DNA of 64,000 bases from Pedobacter sp. KBW06. Its GTDB lineage: Bacteria; Bacteroidota; Bacteroidia; Sphingobacteriales; Sphingobacteriaceae. The translations under genes were made by a program, and so were the position numbers. Below, piece by piece: positions 16,237 to 25,652 of this stretch (position 1 is the stretch's first letter; every line of letters begins with the position of its first letter). Location of the stretch: assembly GCF_003852525.1 (NCBI RefSeq), contig NZ_QAJL01000004.1, forward strand, positions 346,009 to 410,008, in the 5' to 3' direction. The notes under the pieces were generated by a model. The model was given only the letters and a program-made list of their open reading frames with translations, made no database searches and had not been told where the DNA came from.

Positions 16237-17736
16237 CTAAAGATCGCCTCTTCCAACGATTTTCAATTTGTTATTTTTACTATAGAGTTTAATTTGACTT
16301 TCAGATAGGATCAGATTGCTATCGTATATAACCTTATTATCCAAGCCAGCAAGCCAATTATCCAAATCTTTATTATTTGAGTAAATACTGTGTCCGGTAC
16401 AAAATACGATTGCATCATAATCCTTATCCATCAATTTAAGAAGGTCAGTCTCAACCTGTACTTTTTTCTCTTCCCAGAAAGTGATATAAGGATCATGAAT
16501 AAACAAGACAGCTTCTTCGGCCTGAAGACGGTTGTAAAGAACTTCAACAGGACTATATCTTGTATCCCCAACATTACTCAAATAGGAAAGTCCTAATAAT
16601 AAGATCTGTTTGCCTTTAAGATTCTGATCAAACAATGAGGACAGCTTTCTAAAAGAGTGGTTTGGCATTAAATCATTAATGCGAACAGCAGTCTCACTTT
16701 GTGGCAACCCTTGAATATTAAATATATTTTTAGATGACCAACTTGCCAATAAAGGATCTTTGGTTAGGCAGTATCCGCCAACACCTAAACCAGGGAACAT
16801 CATATTATTATGAGTAGGCCTCATCTTAATTGCTTTTATCACCTCTTGCAGGTTCACTTTGGAATCTTCGGCAAACTCAGTCCATTCCTGAATAAATGCA
16901 ATATTCATCGCCCTGAATGAATTCTCCATCACCTTAGCCATTTCTGTTGCAGTTGTAGAATTCAGTCGCGTAAGGGGGTAGTTATCGGTACTGATAATTG
17001 TACGGAGAAATTCTTCCGTTGCCAAAGCGCTTTTATCATCTATACCAGAATAAACTCTATAGAAATTCTGAATAGAATCGATATAGTTTGGTCCCGGCAT
17101 TACCCTTTCATAAGAATGACCCAGCTTATAATTTAAATCAAGTCCTCTCTTGTTCAGTTCTTCATCAAATATTGGCTTAACAATATTCAAACACGTACCA
17201 GGAGGCACTGTTGTTTCAACCAGCACCAGCACATCAGATTTGCAGGATTTGGCAATTGCATGAATTCCACTTTTAAATGCATTCAAATTTACTTCATAAC
17301 CTTTTAGGCTATTATCAAATTCATCCGTTTCCTTTTGAACATCTAAATTTATATCAACGATAACCACATCCGCTTTTGTGTATGCGTAGGGGTCATAAGT
17401 TGCGTACAAATTCTCCTTTTTCTGAGATTTGTCAAAAAATTCTTTGATTTTATTGTCAGATGAAATAATTGGGAAAACGCCTTCGTTTATTGCACAGATT
17501 TTCCAATAAGACTGCTCAGAGGCTAAATCAATACCAATAACAGCATACTCTTCGGTTAGAGCATTGGCTACTATTAATGACATTACTGCCCCAACAAAAC
17601 CAAGTCCCTGAACAACAACAACTTTTTTTCCTTTGTTTTTTTGAAGAAATTCATCAATTCCTGATTTGTCATCAATAACTTCAGGAATGTTGTATACCTT
17701 ATTATTAATTTGATTGATGGAAGATTTTAAAATCAT
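16237..17736 (-). CDS. Nucleotide-sugar dehydrogenase, divergent (UDP-glucose/GDP-mannose dehydrogenase family)
   Basis: A 499-residue member of the UDP-glucose/GDP-mannose dehydrogenase family, longer than the usual 420-450. About 37 extra N-terminal residues precede the NAD-binding VVVVQGLGFVG at residues 39-49. The catalytic cysteine lies in GLGVGGYCLTKDP, and a ETTVPPGT motif is present, so the four-electron oxidation chemistry looks intact. The family oxidises C6 of a nucleotide sugar to a uronic acid. In this locus it follows the Wzz-like gene and precedes the dehydratase with a 13 bp gap. The uronic acid could be the target of the AsnB-type amidotransferase at 35-1792. The precise nucleotide sugar is unknown, and the divergence makes a confident subtype unsafe. 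Confidence 0.82.
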   Translation of the reverse strand: MILKSSINQINNKVYNIPEVIDDKSGIDEFLQKNKGKKVVVVQGLGFVGAVMSLIVANALTEEYAVIGIDLASEQSYWKICAINEGVFPIISSDNKIKEFFDKSQKKENLYATYDPYAYTKADVVIVDINLDVQKETDEFDNSLKGYEVNLNAFKSGIHAIAKSCKSDVLVLVETTVPPGTCLNIVKPIFDEELNKRGLDLNYKLGHSYERVMPGPNYIDSIQNFYRVYSGIDDKSALATEEFLRTIISTDNYPLTRLNSTTATEMAKVMENSFRAMNIAFIQEWTEFAEDSKVNLQEVIKAIKMRPTHNNMMFPGLGVGGYCLTKDPLLASWSSKNIFNIQGLPQSETAVRINDLMPNHSFRKLSSLFDQNLKGKQILLLGLSYLSNVGDTRYSPVEVLYNRLQAEEAVLFIHDPYITFWEEKKVQVETDLLKLMDKDYDAIVFCTGHSIYSNNKDLDNWLAGLDNKVIYDSNLILSESQIKLYSKNNKLKIVGRGDL

Positions 17737-17770
17737 TTTTAATATTTAATATATGCAGTAATATAATTAT

Positions 17771-18862
17771 CTAGTCTTTCAATAGATCTTTAACCGCCTT
17801 TGCGAGAAGCAGATAAACAGCTGCGAGAACCCCAAATGCTATTCCACCTAAAATAATAAACTTTACTCTACTGGGTTTATCATTATCAAGAGGAAAAACA
17901 GGCTCATCAACAATTTGTATTAATGGCGTTTCTTTTCTCAAGGAAATTTTTGATAATTCAAGGTTTTTAACCAATTCACCTAGAACAGTTTTATTCGTTT
18001 CTATCGAAAATTGAGAGCGCTGTATTGGAACGCTTCGCTGAACTTGCCTTGTGGGGTTTAAGTTCGGTGTAGCATCTGCAACAACGGCAGCTGAATATAT
18101 TGCGCCATTCATAACTCCTCTTACTGAATCGGTTTTTTGCTGGAGAATAGCAACGTTTTCCATCGATTTTTTCGTCTTAGTTCTAACATAAAAATCGTTT
18201 ACATTTTTAACAATCTGATCATTAAAATCTTTCGCAAATGACTCATTCGGAGCACTCACGACAACCTTAATAATACTCAGTTTTTTATCTAGTTTTGCAA
18301 CTGAGAGATAATACTTATTTATGTTATTAACCACATCGCCCAGAATACTATCCTGAAGTCTAGAAAACCTCGATCCCGGCGAAACGTTAAACTTTATTGC
18401 ACTAAGATCGGGCTTGTTTTTCCAGCGATCTCTCAAATGATTAAAATTTATGTAAGAATCTATTAAAAGAATGCCAGAGTCACGCTTAGAAGGGCTAAGC
18501 AATGTTTCCTCAATCATGGTTCTTGATTTATAAAGTTCGATAATATTATCGCCTTGAAAAATGCCTCCTCCGCCTGCTCCAACATCAATTCCAACCATTG
18601 ATGCTATACCCGCATATTGCCCCAAACCACCACCACCTCCACCACCATCTTCAAGAACAAAAGTACTCGCAGCTGTATAAGTTGTCTTTTTTAAATAAGT
18701 ATACACGAGCCCTAAAGTAGAACCCAATAGAATAGCGAGTAAAATTATAATCCAATTCACTAAAAGATAGCGATACAAATCCCGAATCTTAAGAATAATT
18801 TCTCTTAAGCTTATTCCTTCATTTTCTTCCTTTAAGTTGTGATTGAGACCTTCAGTCGTCAT
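17771..18862 (-). CDS. Chain-length determinant / polysaccharide co-polymerase (Wzz type)
   Basis: A 363-residue inner-membrane protein with a Wzz topology: a cytoplasmic N-terminus, one membrane helix around residues 35-60, a long periplasmic region, and a second helix near residues 335-357. A glycine run (residues about 74-81, DGGGGGGGLG) follows the YTAASTFVLED segment that is typical in Bacteroidota Wzz-like proteins. A coiled-coil-like stretch leads to the second helix. There is no cytoplasmic tyrosine-kinase domain. It would set polymer length together with the EpsG-like polymerase. It lies downstream of the Wza-like gene with a 99 bp gap, and its own start is followed by the dehydrogenase gene after 34 bp. 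Confidence 0.88.
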   Translation of the reverse strand: MTTEGLNHNLKEENEGISLREIILKIRDLYRYLLVNWIIILLAILLGSTLGLVYTYLKKTTYTAASTFVLEDGGGGGGGLGQYAGIASMVGIDVGAGGGGIFQGDNIIELYKSRTMIEETLLSPSKRDSGILLIDSYINFNHLRDRWKNKPDLSAIKFNVSPGSRFSRLQDSILGDVVNNINKYYLSVAKLDKKLSIIKVVVSAPNESFAKDFNDQIVKNVNDFYVRTKTKKSMENVAILQQKTDSVRGVMNGAIYSAAVVADATPNLNPTRQVQRSVPIQRSQFSIETNKTVLGELVKNLELSKISLRKETPLIQIVDEPVFPLDNDKPSRVKFIILGGIAFGVLAAVYLLLAKAVKDLLKD

Positions 18863-18961
18863 GTAGTTTCTAGTGGTTTATATAAAAAATTATACAATAA
18901 TTAGGGGGCTAAATCCAGGATTAAAATGTAGCACTTAGTTTTATAAATCTCCTTAAGTATT

Positions 18962-21430
18962 TTATCTAAGCAATGACACTACAATTGCTGCCATTGAAGC
19001 AACAGCTGTTCCTATTCCAATCCAACTTTGTGCAGTCATTCGTTCACGTTCAGCTCGCTTAGGAACCAGAATTTCAGCACCAGGTTTAACCTTAGGATAG
19101 TTATTAAAAAACAAAAACCTTCTCGCAGATTCCACGGAACCATTCGCATACTTAATGTACGCCCCATTTTTAAATGCACTAGCCGTAAAACCTCCAGCCC
19201 CATTTATGTACTGCTTAAAGCTCTTGCTTGGTAAATAAACAATACTATTTGGGTTTAAGACTTCACCTGTTACCTTAACAATTTGAAGTTGTCTCGGCAC
19301 ACGAATAATATCACCATCCTCCACAATCAAGTCATACCTGGATTGTGGCTTTTTTAATATACGTGTCAAATCTATTCCAACTAAATCCGATTGAATAAGT
19401 CTTTGTTCCACTTCTGCTTTAACAGTATCCTTAACCCCATGTTCCTGTACCCTTTTCAAGCTTAGGAACTTTTTATCGTCTTCCTCTTTATTATTTATAG
19501 CATTCTTATCATTGGGATTTATTTTCTCAGCACCGGGTCTTTTTAAAGAAGCCCCATCTGCATAAGCTGTTTGAGTCAACCCGCCAGCTCTTTTAATAAG
19601 ATCAGAAATTCGCTCATTCTTCTGTGTAATCGTATAAGTGCCCGGATACAGTACTTCTCCTTCCAATTTCACTTGCTTTTGAACCTGATACCCTTCGGAG
19701 CTTCTAATTGAAACTACATCAAAAGGTTTCAATATAAATGTGGTGTCAGCAATCCTAAGATTCTGATCAACACTAACGTTAAATACCTCAGCTGTTCTTG
19801 CAGATGCAGACATGGCGTCACTATTCTTTATTCGTCGGGAGATTTCAATTCTATTAGGTGTAGCCCCTTCTTTGAAACCACCAGCCATCTGAATCACATC
19901 TTCTAATTTCATGTTATCAGCGTAATCAAAAGTTCCTGGAGCTCTAACTTCCCCTTGAATGCTCACTTTGTATTCATCACGAAGATCAAATAAAGACGAA
20001 ATGGTGACCCTATCTTCTCTTTGAAGATTAATATCAGCTTCAGTTCCTGCAATGATCTTAGCTACATCAAAAGAAAGTAAATGCAATGTATTATCTGCAT
20101 TTAGACGATTGATGTACCCACGGTTTAAGAAAGCATCCTCTGTTAAACCATCGGCTTTATTAATCAGACCTTTCAATGTTAAGCCCTTATCCAGTTCGTA
20201 AGATCCGGGGCGAAAAACAGCACCCATTATCTCTACCTTATTTTCGAATCTATCTAATATTGCCTCGACAATGAACTTATCCCCATTTTTCGGATTATAG
20301 GTAGTAAATTCAGGCATGGAAATATCAGTAATACGACGTTCCTTATCTGTATTCTGAAAAGATTTAATTTTAGCGGTATATGCATTAGTAGTGAAACCAC
20401 CAGCGTAGTTAATCAGGTTTTGTAAAGTTTCTCCTCTGACAATCTCAAAAAAAGCAGGCTGTTTAATTTCGCCTGAAATCTCAACCCGTTTTTCAAAAAC
20501 CGGGATATTGATCACATCCTGATCTTGTAGCCTGATATTACCTTGTTGAATTCCTTTTAATAAAAAATCATAAACATCAATCGTAGTTACGACCTTGTTG
20601 TTACGAATCACCTGAATATTACGAAAGGTACCGTTATGAGAAGGTCCACCTGCAGCGTATAATGCATTATAAACTGTAGCAAGAGAAGGAAGTGTGTAAG
20701 TTCCAGTTTTCACAGCCTGACCTGTAATGGTTACCTTAATGCTTCTTATATTCCCTAAGTTAATTGACAAACTGGTCTTTCCTGAACGCAAAGCCGGATA
20801 AGTTTTAGACATCGAGGATCTAATCTTAGATATAGCCTGATCAATTGTTAATCCCCCAACAGCAACTCTACCTACAAACTGAAGGTTAATTACCCCATCA
20901 GGACTGACCTGAAGGTTATAACTTGCTTCATTATCACCGGTAAGATCTATCAGTAGTTTATCATCAGGACCAATTACGTAACCTTTGGGAGTTGCCATTC
21001 TTAAATTTGGCTCAAAAGTAATGGTTCCATTTTTGAAAAGATCAGCACCGAAGATTTTCGGCCCAATTTCTTCATCTTTCACTTTCTTCTCATTATCTAC
21101 AGCTCCTCCCTCAGTTGTGTCGGTGACTTCACGGCCTGTATTGATAGGTTTAGTTTCGGTTTGAACACCAGAACCCTGCTTACGAATTTTCTCTACTCTA
21201 AGTTTCAGTTTCTGAACCTCATCAGCTTTCATTCCTTGTGCAGCAGCCATTTGCTGTAACTGAGCTTCAGAATACCCTATAGACTCTGCTCTTTTTATCA
21301 TCTGCAGAATCTGTGCATCAGAAAGCTCGTCTACTTTGACATTTGCATAATTAGTTTGGGAATAAGCGCTTTGTGCGACAAGCACAGTAAGAAAAAAAAG
21401 TACAGCGGTTATCGTATTTTTAAAATTCAT
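18962..21430 (-). CDS. wza: Polysaccharide export outer-membrane protein with multiple SLBB domains (Wza-like)
   Basis: An 822-residue export protein. A signal peptide ends around residue 24 (VLVAQSAYSQ), but I see no lipobox cysteine. A charged helical region (about residues 35-100) precedes the polysaccharide-export domain, which opens with GYVIGPDDKLLIDLTGDNEAS. Several SLBB-type repeats follow, recognisable by the recurring V(x)I(x)G(x)V(x)xPG(x)Y/F pattern (for example VEISGEIKQPAFFEI, VEIMGAVFRPGSYEL, VSIQGEVRAPGTFDY, VKLEGEVLYPGTYTI, VKVTGEVLNPNSIVY). The C-terminal 20 residues form a hydrophobic anchor. It would form the outer-membrane exit channel of the capsule or exopolysaccharide machinery. 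Confidence 0.93.
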   Translation of the reverse strand: MNFKNTITAVLFFLTVLVAQSAYSQTNYANVKVDELSDAQILQMIKRAESIGYSEAQLQQMAAAQGMKADEVQKLKLRVEKIRKQGSGVQTETKPINTGREVTDTTEGGAVDNEKKVKDEEIGPKIFGADLFKNGTITFEPNLRMATPKGYVIGPDDKLLIDLTGDNEASYNLQVSPDGVINLQFVGRVAVGGLTIDQAISKIRSSMSKTYPALRSGKTSLSINLGNIRSIKVTITGQAVKTGTYTLPSLATVYNALYAAGGPSHNGTFRNIQVIRNNKVVTTIDVYDFLLKGIQQGNIRLQDQDVINIPVFEKRVEISGEIKQPAFFEIVRGETLQNLINYAGGFTTNAYTAKIKSFQNTDKERRITDISMPEFTTYNPKNGDKFIVEAILDRFENKVEIMGAVFRPGSYELDKGLTLKGLINKADGLTEDAFLNRGYINRLNADNTLHLLSFDVAKIIAGTEADINLQREDRVTISSLFDLRDEYKVSIQGEVRAPGTFDYADNMKLEDVIQMAGGFKEGATPNRIEISRRIKNSDAMSASARTAEVFNVSVDQNLRIADTTFILKPFDVVSIRSSEGYQVQKQVKLEGEVLYPGTYTITQKNERISDLIKRAGGLTQTAYADGASLKRPGAEKINPNDKNAINNKEEDDKKFLSLKRVQEHGVKDTVKAEVEQRLIQSDLVGIDLTRILKKPQSRYDLIVEDGDIIRVPRQLQIVKVTGEVLNPNSIVYLPSKSFKQYINGAGGFTASAFKNGAYIKYANGSVESARRFLFFNNYPKVKPGAEILVPKRAERERMTAQSWIGIGTAVASMAAIVVSLLR

Positions 21431-21530
21431 ATATCAGATTTTGTGACCCCGTCCTAATATTAAGCAGGACATTACAGTAAGATGTACAATTAAAGCAAGC
21501 ATCTTCTGTCATTACAACAGTTTTTATATT

Positions 21531-22667
21531 TTATTCAAAGTAATTTAATGTCTTAAACCCTCCTTGTTTCAGGTATTCATCTTTCTTCATCAAATGAAGA
21601 TCAGAATGAACCATATCCTGAACCAATAAAGGCAGATCATACTTAGGTTTCCAACCCAATTGAGTATTTGCTTTTGTCGGATCCCCCAATAAAAGATCAA
21701 CTTCTGTTGGCCTAAAATACTTTTCGTCCACCTGGACAACAATGGTCCCTGGTTTCAGGTATTCATCATTTAGTCCTAATTTCTGTACCAATTCCTGGTC
21801 AACATCAATAATTACTCCCCGTTCGTATTGATCTTTGCCACTAAACTCAATTTCTATGCCTAATTCTGCAAAACTCATTTTTACAAAATCTCGGACAGTA
21901 GTTGTTACTCCCGTAGCAATCACATAATCTTCCGGTTTTTCCTGTTGTAGAATCAACCACATCGCCTCAACATAGTCTTTTGCATGTCCCCAATCCCTCT
22001 GAGCGGATAAATTACCCAGATATAAACAGCTTTGCAAGCCTAAGGCGATTTTGCATGCTGCACGTGTAATTTTTCTGGTTACAAAAGTTTCCCCCCTTAC
22101 CGGACTCTCATGATTAAACAGGATTCCGTTACAAGCATACATATTATAAGCCTCTCTGTAGTTTACAGTGATCCAATAACCATACATTTTTGCAACTGCA
22201 TACGGAGACCGTGGATAAAAAGGAGTGGTTTCACTCTGTGGTACAGCTTGCACCAATCCATATAATTCAGAAGTGGAAGCCTGGTAAATCTTAGTTTTTT
22301 CAACAAGGCCTAAAATCCTTACTGCTTCAAGTAGTCTCAAAGGTCCGATACCGTCTGCATTAGCCGTATATTCAGGTGTTTCAAAGCTCACTTTAACATG
22401 ACTCATTGCCGCCAGATTATAGATTTCATCAGGTTGTGTTTCCTGAATGATTCTGATCAGATTTGTAGAGTCTGTCAGGTCACCATAATGGAGTTTGAAG
22501 TTTAAATCATTCTCATGTTGATCCTGATATAAATGGTCTATACGTTCCGTATTAAAAGAAGACGAACGTCTCTTTAAACCATGAACGAAATATCCCTTTT
22601 TGAGTAGAAATTCAGCAAGATATGCTCCATCCTGGCCTGTGACGCCTGTAATTAATGCAACTTTCAT
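21531..22667 (-). CDS. gmd: GDP-mannose 4,6-dehydratase
   Basis: A 378-residue GDP-mannose 4,6-dehydratase. It has the NADP-binding start ALITGVTGQDGAYLAEFLL, the GLKRRSSSFNTERIDHLY region that is diagnostic for Gmd, a catalytic QASTSELYG and the YAVAKMYGYWITVNYREAY Tyr/Lys stretch. It converts GDP-mannose to GDP-4-keto-6-deoxymannose, the precursor for GDP-fucose, GDP-rhamnose or GDP-perosamine. A downstream reductase (fcl) is not in this window. It is the first gene after the promoter at 22698, 100 bp ahead of the Wza-like gene. The length and all motifs are typical, so this is one of the securest calls in the window. Confidence 0.97.
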   Translation of the reverse strand: MKVALITGVTGQDGAYLAEFLLKKGYFVHGLKRRSSSFNTERIDHLYQDQHENDLNFKLHYGDLTDSTNLIRIIQETQPDEIYNLAAMSHVKVSFETPEYTANADGIGPLRLLEAVRILGLVEKTKIYQASTSELYGLVQAVPQSETTPFYPRSPYAVAKMYGYWITVNYREAYNMYACNGILFNHESPVRGETFVTRKITRAACKIALGLQSCLYLGNLSAQRDWGHAKDYVEAMWLILQQEKPEDYVIATGVTTTVRDFVKMSFAELGIEIEFSGKDQYERGVIIDVDQELVQKLGLNDEYLKPGTIVVQVDEKYFRPTEVDLLLGDPTKANTQLGWKPKYDLPLLVQDMVHSDLHLMKKDEYLKQGGFKTLNYFE

Positions 22668-22697
22668 TTGGTGTAGTATAGGTTTAATTTAAGAAGG

Positions 22698-22705
22698 CAA
22701 ATATA
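22698..22705 (-). promoter_or_regulatory. -7 element of the polysaccharide operon promoter
   Basis: Read on the minus strand the sequence is TATATTTG, an exact TAnnTTTG match, 31 bp before the gmd start at 22667. A clear TTTG -33 box is not at the usual distance (a GTTTGG lies farther upstream). This is the only promoter-like signal I found ahead of the roughly 20 kb minus-strand gene set, so it is the candidate operon promoter. Confidence 0.5.
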
Positions 22706-22884
22706 TATCAATTTATTTGAATTGTAAGATAATGATGACAATCCAAACGCTTGTGTAAAGTAAAATGAACAATCAAAAGAGATTTGCACAAAAATTTGCA
22801 TTTTTGATAAATTTTCAACCTAAATAAAGCTAATCGACACAAAAAAACAATAATTAATAAAACCAAAACCACAGATTCATAAGT

Positions 22885-23070
22885 ATGAAGAAAATTTCAA
22901 GGATCAGTATTAAGTTCCCTATGTTGGATACAATCAAGACAGGAGAATCCCTTAACCTGGAGAGTAAATAAAAAAGTAATAATCAGCAGTGAGGTTGAAA
23001 AAGGCCCTTTTGTTCTCAGATCAAATTAACCTTAGTTGAGGCCGACTATGAGCTAAACACCATGACAAAT
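22885..23070 (+). pseudogene. Decayed fragment resembling the N-terminus of the downstream lipoprotein gene
   Basis: The stretch starts with ATGAAGAAAATT, like the gene at 23288, but runs into a stop after 28 codons. About 60 bp later it encodes SSEVEKGPFVLRS, matching the SGVVEKGPFIQGS motif of the downstream protein. It then loses the frame by one base, after which TLVEADYELN parallels TLIDLDNNLN. No long reading frame remains. I read this as a relic of a paralogous gene of the VEKGPF-type lipoprotein family. The homology is by eye over roughly 25 codons; the rest of the region to 23287 shows nothing recognisable. Confidence 0.5.
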
Positions 23071-23287
23071 CCCAGGGTAATCGACATTTCGAAACGATCA
23101 ACTTACCCCCTATACATCTTTTATGAGCATAAATTATCTCTCTTTGAGTAAAGGTTACCCAAGGCATCCCCAAAACTCCGGCAAATAATCGTTGAGATCA
23201 TTAAAATCTCATATGGCAGAAATTTTGCACATAAAAAGAAATTAAATAGAAATAAAAAAGACAATAAACTCAAAATAAAAGCAAAAC

Positions 23288-25189
23288 ATGAAGAAAATTC
23301 TACTTTTAGCGCTCAGCATCCTGATTCTTGGCTGCAGTAAGGAAAAAGAAATCCTAAAACCGGAAGAAACAATGGTACCAAAACAACAAATTAGTGGCGT
23401 TGTAGAAAAAGGGCCTTTCATTCAGGGATCAAAAGTAACCTTAATTGACCTCGACAACAATTTGAATCCAACGGGCAAAACTTACGAAACTACTACAACA
23501 AATGATTTAGGTGCATTTGAATTTAAAGACATCGTCTTGACTTCCCCTTATGCAAAATTCTCTATCGACGGGTATTACTACGACGAATTAAGAGGACAAT
23601 TGTCTACTTCAAGAATTATTCTAAATGCCATTTCTAAAGTAGACGACAAAAAGCAAGTGAATGTAAACCTGCTTACCCATCTTGAAACAGGTCGGATCAT
23701 TAAGTTGGTAAAGCAGGATAAAATGGATTTTTCAACAGCCAGAAAACAGGCGGAAAAGGAATTGCTTAGTGGACTTGGAATAAATAAAGAATTGAGCAAG
23801 GATGCAGATGCAGTGAGTCTTGTAGATGGCAATCAGGATGCCTCAGTGCTGCTGGCATTATCAGTGATTTTATTGAACAATCCATCTCATTCAGACGCCG
23901 CTCTATCTGAGCTATTAAGTATAATGAATGGACAACTTGAAGCTGATGGTAAATTTAGTGATGCTGTAAAGGCCATATTTAAAACCTCCGCCCAAAAGAT
24001 TAATATTAATCAAATAAAAACGAACCTAATCAGCAGATATAAATCTTTAGGTAAAGAAATGAATATTTTGGGGGATCTCAAAACCATTTTAGACTCCTTC
24101 GCCATCGCAGCAGAACCAGAAAAACCCATTATTGAGAATGAAGAAAATGTCATCGTAGCCTGGACTGCTGCAACAAACCAGTATGCTAAATTTTTAGAGC
24201 AATACTATACATTAGAGGCACTATATGCGCCTGGAAAGGATTACTCGGATATTAAAAACTCGTCTCTGACAGCATTATACAACCATACGATAGATTCCCA
24301 GAATCCCATGGTATATGAATTATTTAGTAGCGCCTATCAAGCCATTGTTAAAATAAACACGATTTTAAGAGTAGCAAAAAACATGAATGGGAATGCAATT
24401 TCAAAGATTCGTAAAGAAGCACCTGTCCTCACATCCCATATTTATTTTATCATGACAGATAGCTGGGGGAATGTAGTTATGCATGATCCTGCTCAGGAAG
24501 ATATGCTTTTTGTGCCTCCTGTATCTTCGGCAGAAACTGTTCGCCAATATTGTATTCAGGAGTTAAAAAAGGTCCTTGCAGGTGCAGACATTAACAGCCT
24601 GGAAAATAGCAAATTCGGCAGGATAGCAGCTATGGGAAGCGGCCTACTGGCCAAATACTACTTGCAAGCTGGCAATTATGCAGAAGCAAGAACATATCTG
24701 GAGCTACTATACCATTCTCCATCTTTCAAGCTGGCCGAAAGACAAAACATCTTTATCAATTCTATAAACAACGAAACTTATACAGGATATGACAGTAGCC
24801 TTGGTGCAGGATTCAGCTCTAGTATATTTAATCTCATTGCTAAAAAGGGAAATTATCCTTCATTCATGAGGGCTACAGAAACCATTCTCAATCTTGTAGA
24901 ACTCGAAATACAAACAGGTAACTTAAGTGCTGCAATATCTTATTTAAACATGGTTAGGGTAAGAAATCAGAAATCAAAAATTTCGGCAGGGAATAAAGAG
25001 CAACTGATCAATTATTTGATAGAAGAGTACAAGGAAGATATGAGCATGGAGGGAGTTTACTTCTCAGCTTTAAAAAGGCTAGGAAAAGCTGAAAGTGTCT
25101 TAAAAATAGAAAGCTTCAGAAAATTACTTCCCGTTCCATTATTGGAAATCGCACTTAATCATAATGCAAAACAAAATCCCGGGTATTAA
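23288..25189 (+). CDS. SusD-like lipoprotein with N-terminal carboxypeptidase-regulatory-like domain
   Basis: A 633-residue lipoprotein: a signal peptide with lipobox cysteine Cys16 (ILILGCSK). Residues about 36-110 form a beta-rich domain (SGVVEKGPFIQGSKVTLIDL...GAFEFKDI), resembling the peptidase-regulatory/CNA-B-like domains. A helical middle region follows, and from about residue 285 a SusD/RagB-like part. The end (LLPVPLLEIALNHNAKQNPGY) is the canonical SusD C-terminus, (P)xP..EI..N....QNPGY. SusD proteins bind glycans at the outer surface with a SusC TonB transporter, but no SusC gene is adjacent here; a terminator follows directly. Function is therefore open: an orphan glycan-binding lipoprotein. 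Confidence 0.75.
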   Translation: MKKILLLALSILILGCSKEKEILKPEETMVPKQQISGVVEKGPFIQGSKVTLIDLDNNLNPTGKTYETTTTNDLGAFEFKDIVLTSPYAKFSIDGYYYDELRGQLSTSRIILNAISKVDDKKQVNVNLLTHLETGRIIKLVKQDKMDFSTARKQAEKELLSGLGINKELSKDADAVSLVDGNQDASVLLALSVILLNNPSHSDAALSELLSIMNGQLEADGKFSDAVKAIFKTSAQKININQIKTNLISRYKSLGKEMNILGDLKTILDSFAIAAEPEKPIIENEENVIVAWTAATNQYAKFLEQYYTLEALYAPGKDYSDIKNSSLTALYNHTIDSQNPMVYELFSSAYQAIVKINTILRVAKNMNGNAISKIRKEAPVLTSHIYFIMTDSWGNVVMHDPAQEDMLFVPPVSSAETVRQYCIQELKKVLAGADINSLENSKFGRIAAMGSGLLAKYYLQAGNYAEARTYLELLYHSPSFKLAERQNIFINSINNETYTGYDSSLGAGFSSSIFNLIAKKGNYPSFMRATETILNLVELEIQTGNLSAAISYLNMVRVRNQKSKISAGNKEQLINYLIEEYKEDMSMEGVYFSALKRLGKAESVLKIESFRKLLPVPLLEIALNHNAKQNPGY

Positions 25190-25232
25190 TCCATAAGGAC
25201 AACTTCTCATAAGAAAACCTTCGGACATATTT

Positions 25233-25271
25233 AAAAAGGAGAAATGACCAACCAAATCATTTCTCCTTTTT
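25233..25271 (+). terminator. Intrinsic terminator after the SusD-like lipoprotein gene
   Basis: A perfect 15-bp inverted repeat (AAAAAGGAGAAATGA and its complement, 25233-25247 and 25257-25271) with a 9-base loop, ending in a T run. It lies 44 bp after the stop codon of the lipoprotein gene. Confidence 0.85.
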
Positions 25272-25405
25272 TATGATTAATCCGCTTAACTATGTTACCT
25301 CTACAATTATTTGTCGCAATCCCCCCTCAATTTTGTCATTTATCCATATTTTCACTAAATAATATTACCGCTAGATTTGTTTATATAAACCAACCCAATA
25401 ACGCG

Positions 25406-25636
25406 ATGTCATTTCAAGCATACCTAAAAACAATTAAAGAGAAAACGGGTCTTGGACCTGTGGATTTTAAAAAAATTGCTGACGAAAAAGGGTTCAGTGA
25501 AAATGGACAACTGAAAACTAACATCAAGGCGACAGAGATTGTGAACTGGCTAAAACAGGATTTCGAATTAGGTCATGGACATGCCATGGCAGTTTACGCC
25601 CTATTGAAAGGAATTAAAGATGAGAAAAGCGCCTAA
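25406..25636 (+). CDS. DUF4287-type small protein
   Basis: A 76-residue protein with the pattern MSFQAYLKTIKEKTGLGP...FKKIADEKGF...KATEIVNWLKQDFELGHGHAMAVYALL, which is the DUF4287 layout. The longer upstream reading (from 25292) has no coding character, so I chose the ATG at 25406. No function is established for the family; it is common in soil bacteria and is sometimes fused to a DUF5655 domain. The gene is monocistronic here, between two terminators, and converges on the XRE-type gene. Confidence 0.85.
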   Translation: MSFQAYLKTIKEKTGLGPVDFKKIADEKGFSENGQLKTNIKATEIVNWLKQDFELGHGHAMAVYALLKGIKDEKSA

Positions 25637-25652
25637 TGGCGCTTTTCTCATC
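25619..25652. terminator. Shared bidirectional terminator of the convergent pair
   Basis: A perfect 15-bp stem (25619-25633 with 25638-25652) around a 4-base loop TAAT, with T runs on either side in the outgoing direction. It includes the last codons and stop of the DUF4287 gene and the last codons of the XRE-type gene, so both genes terminate in the same hairpin. Confidence 0.85.
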
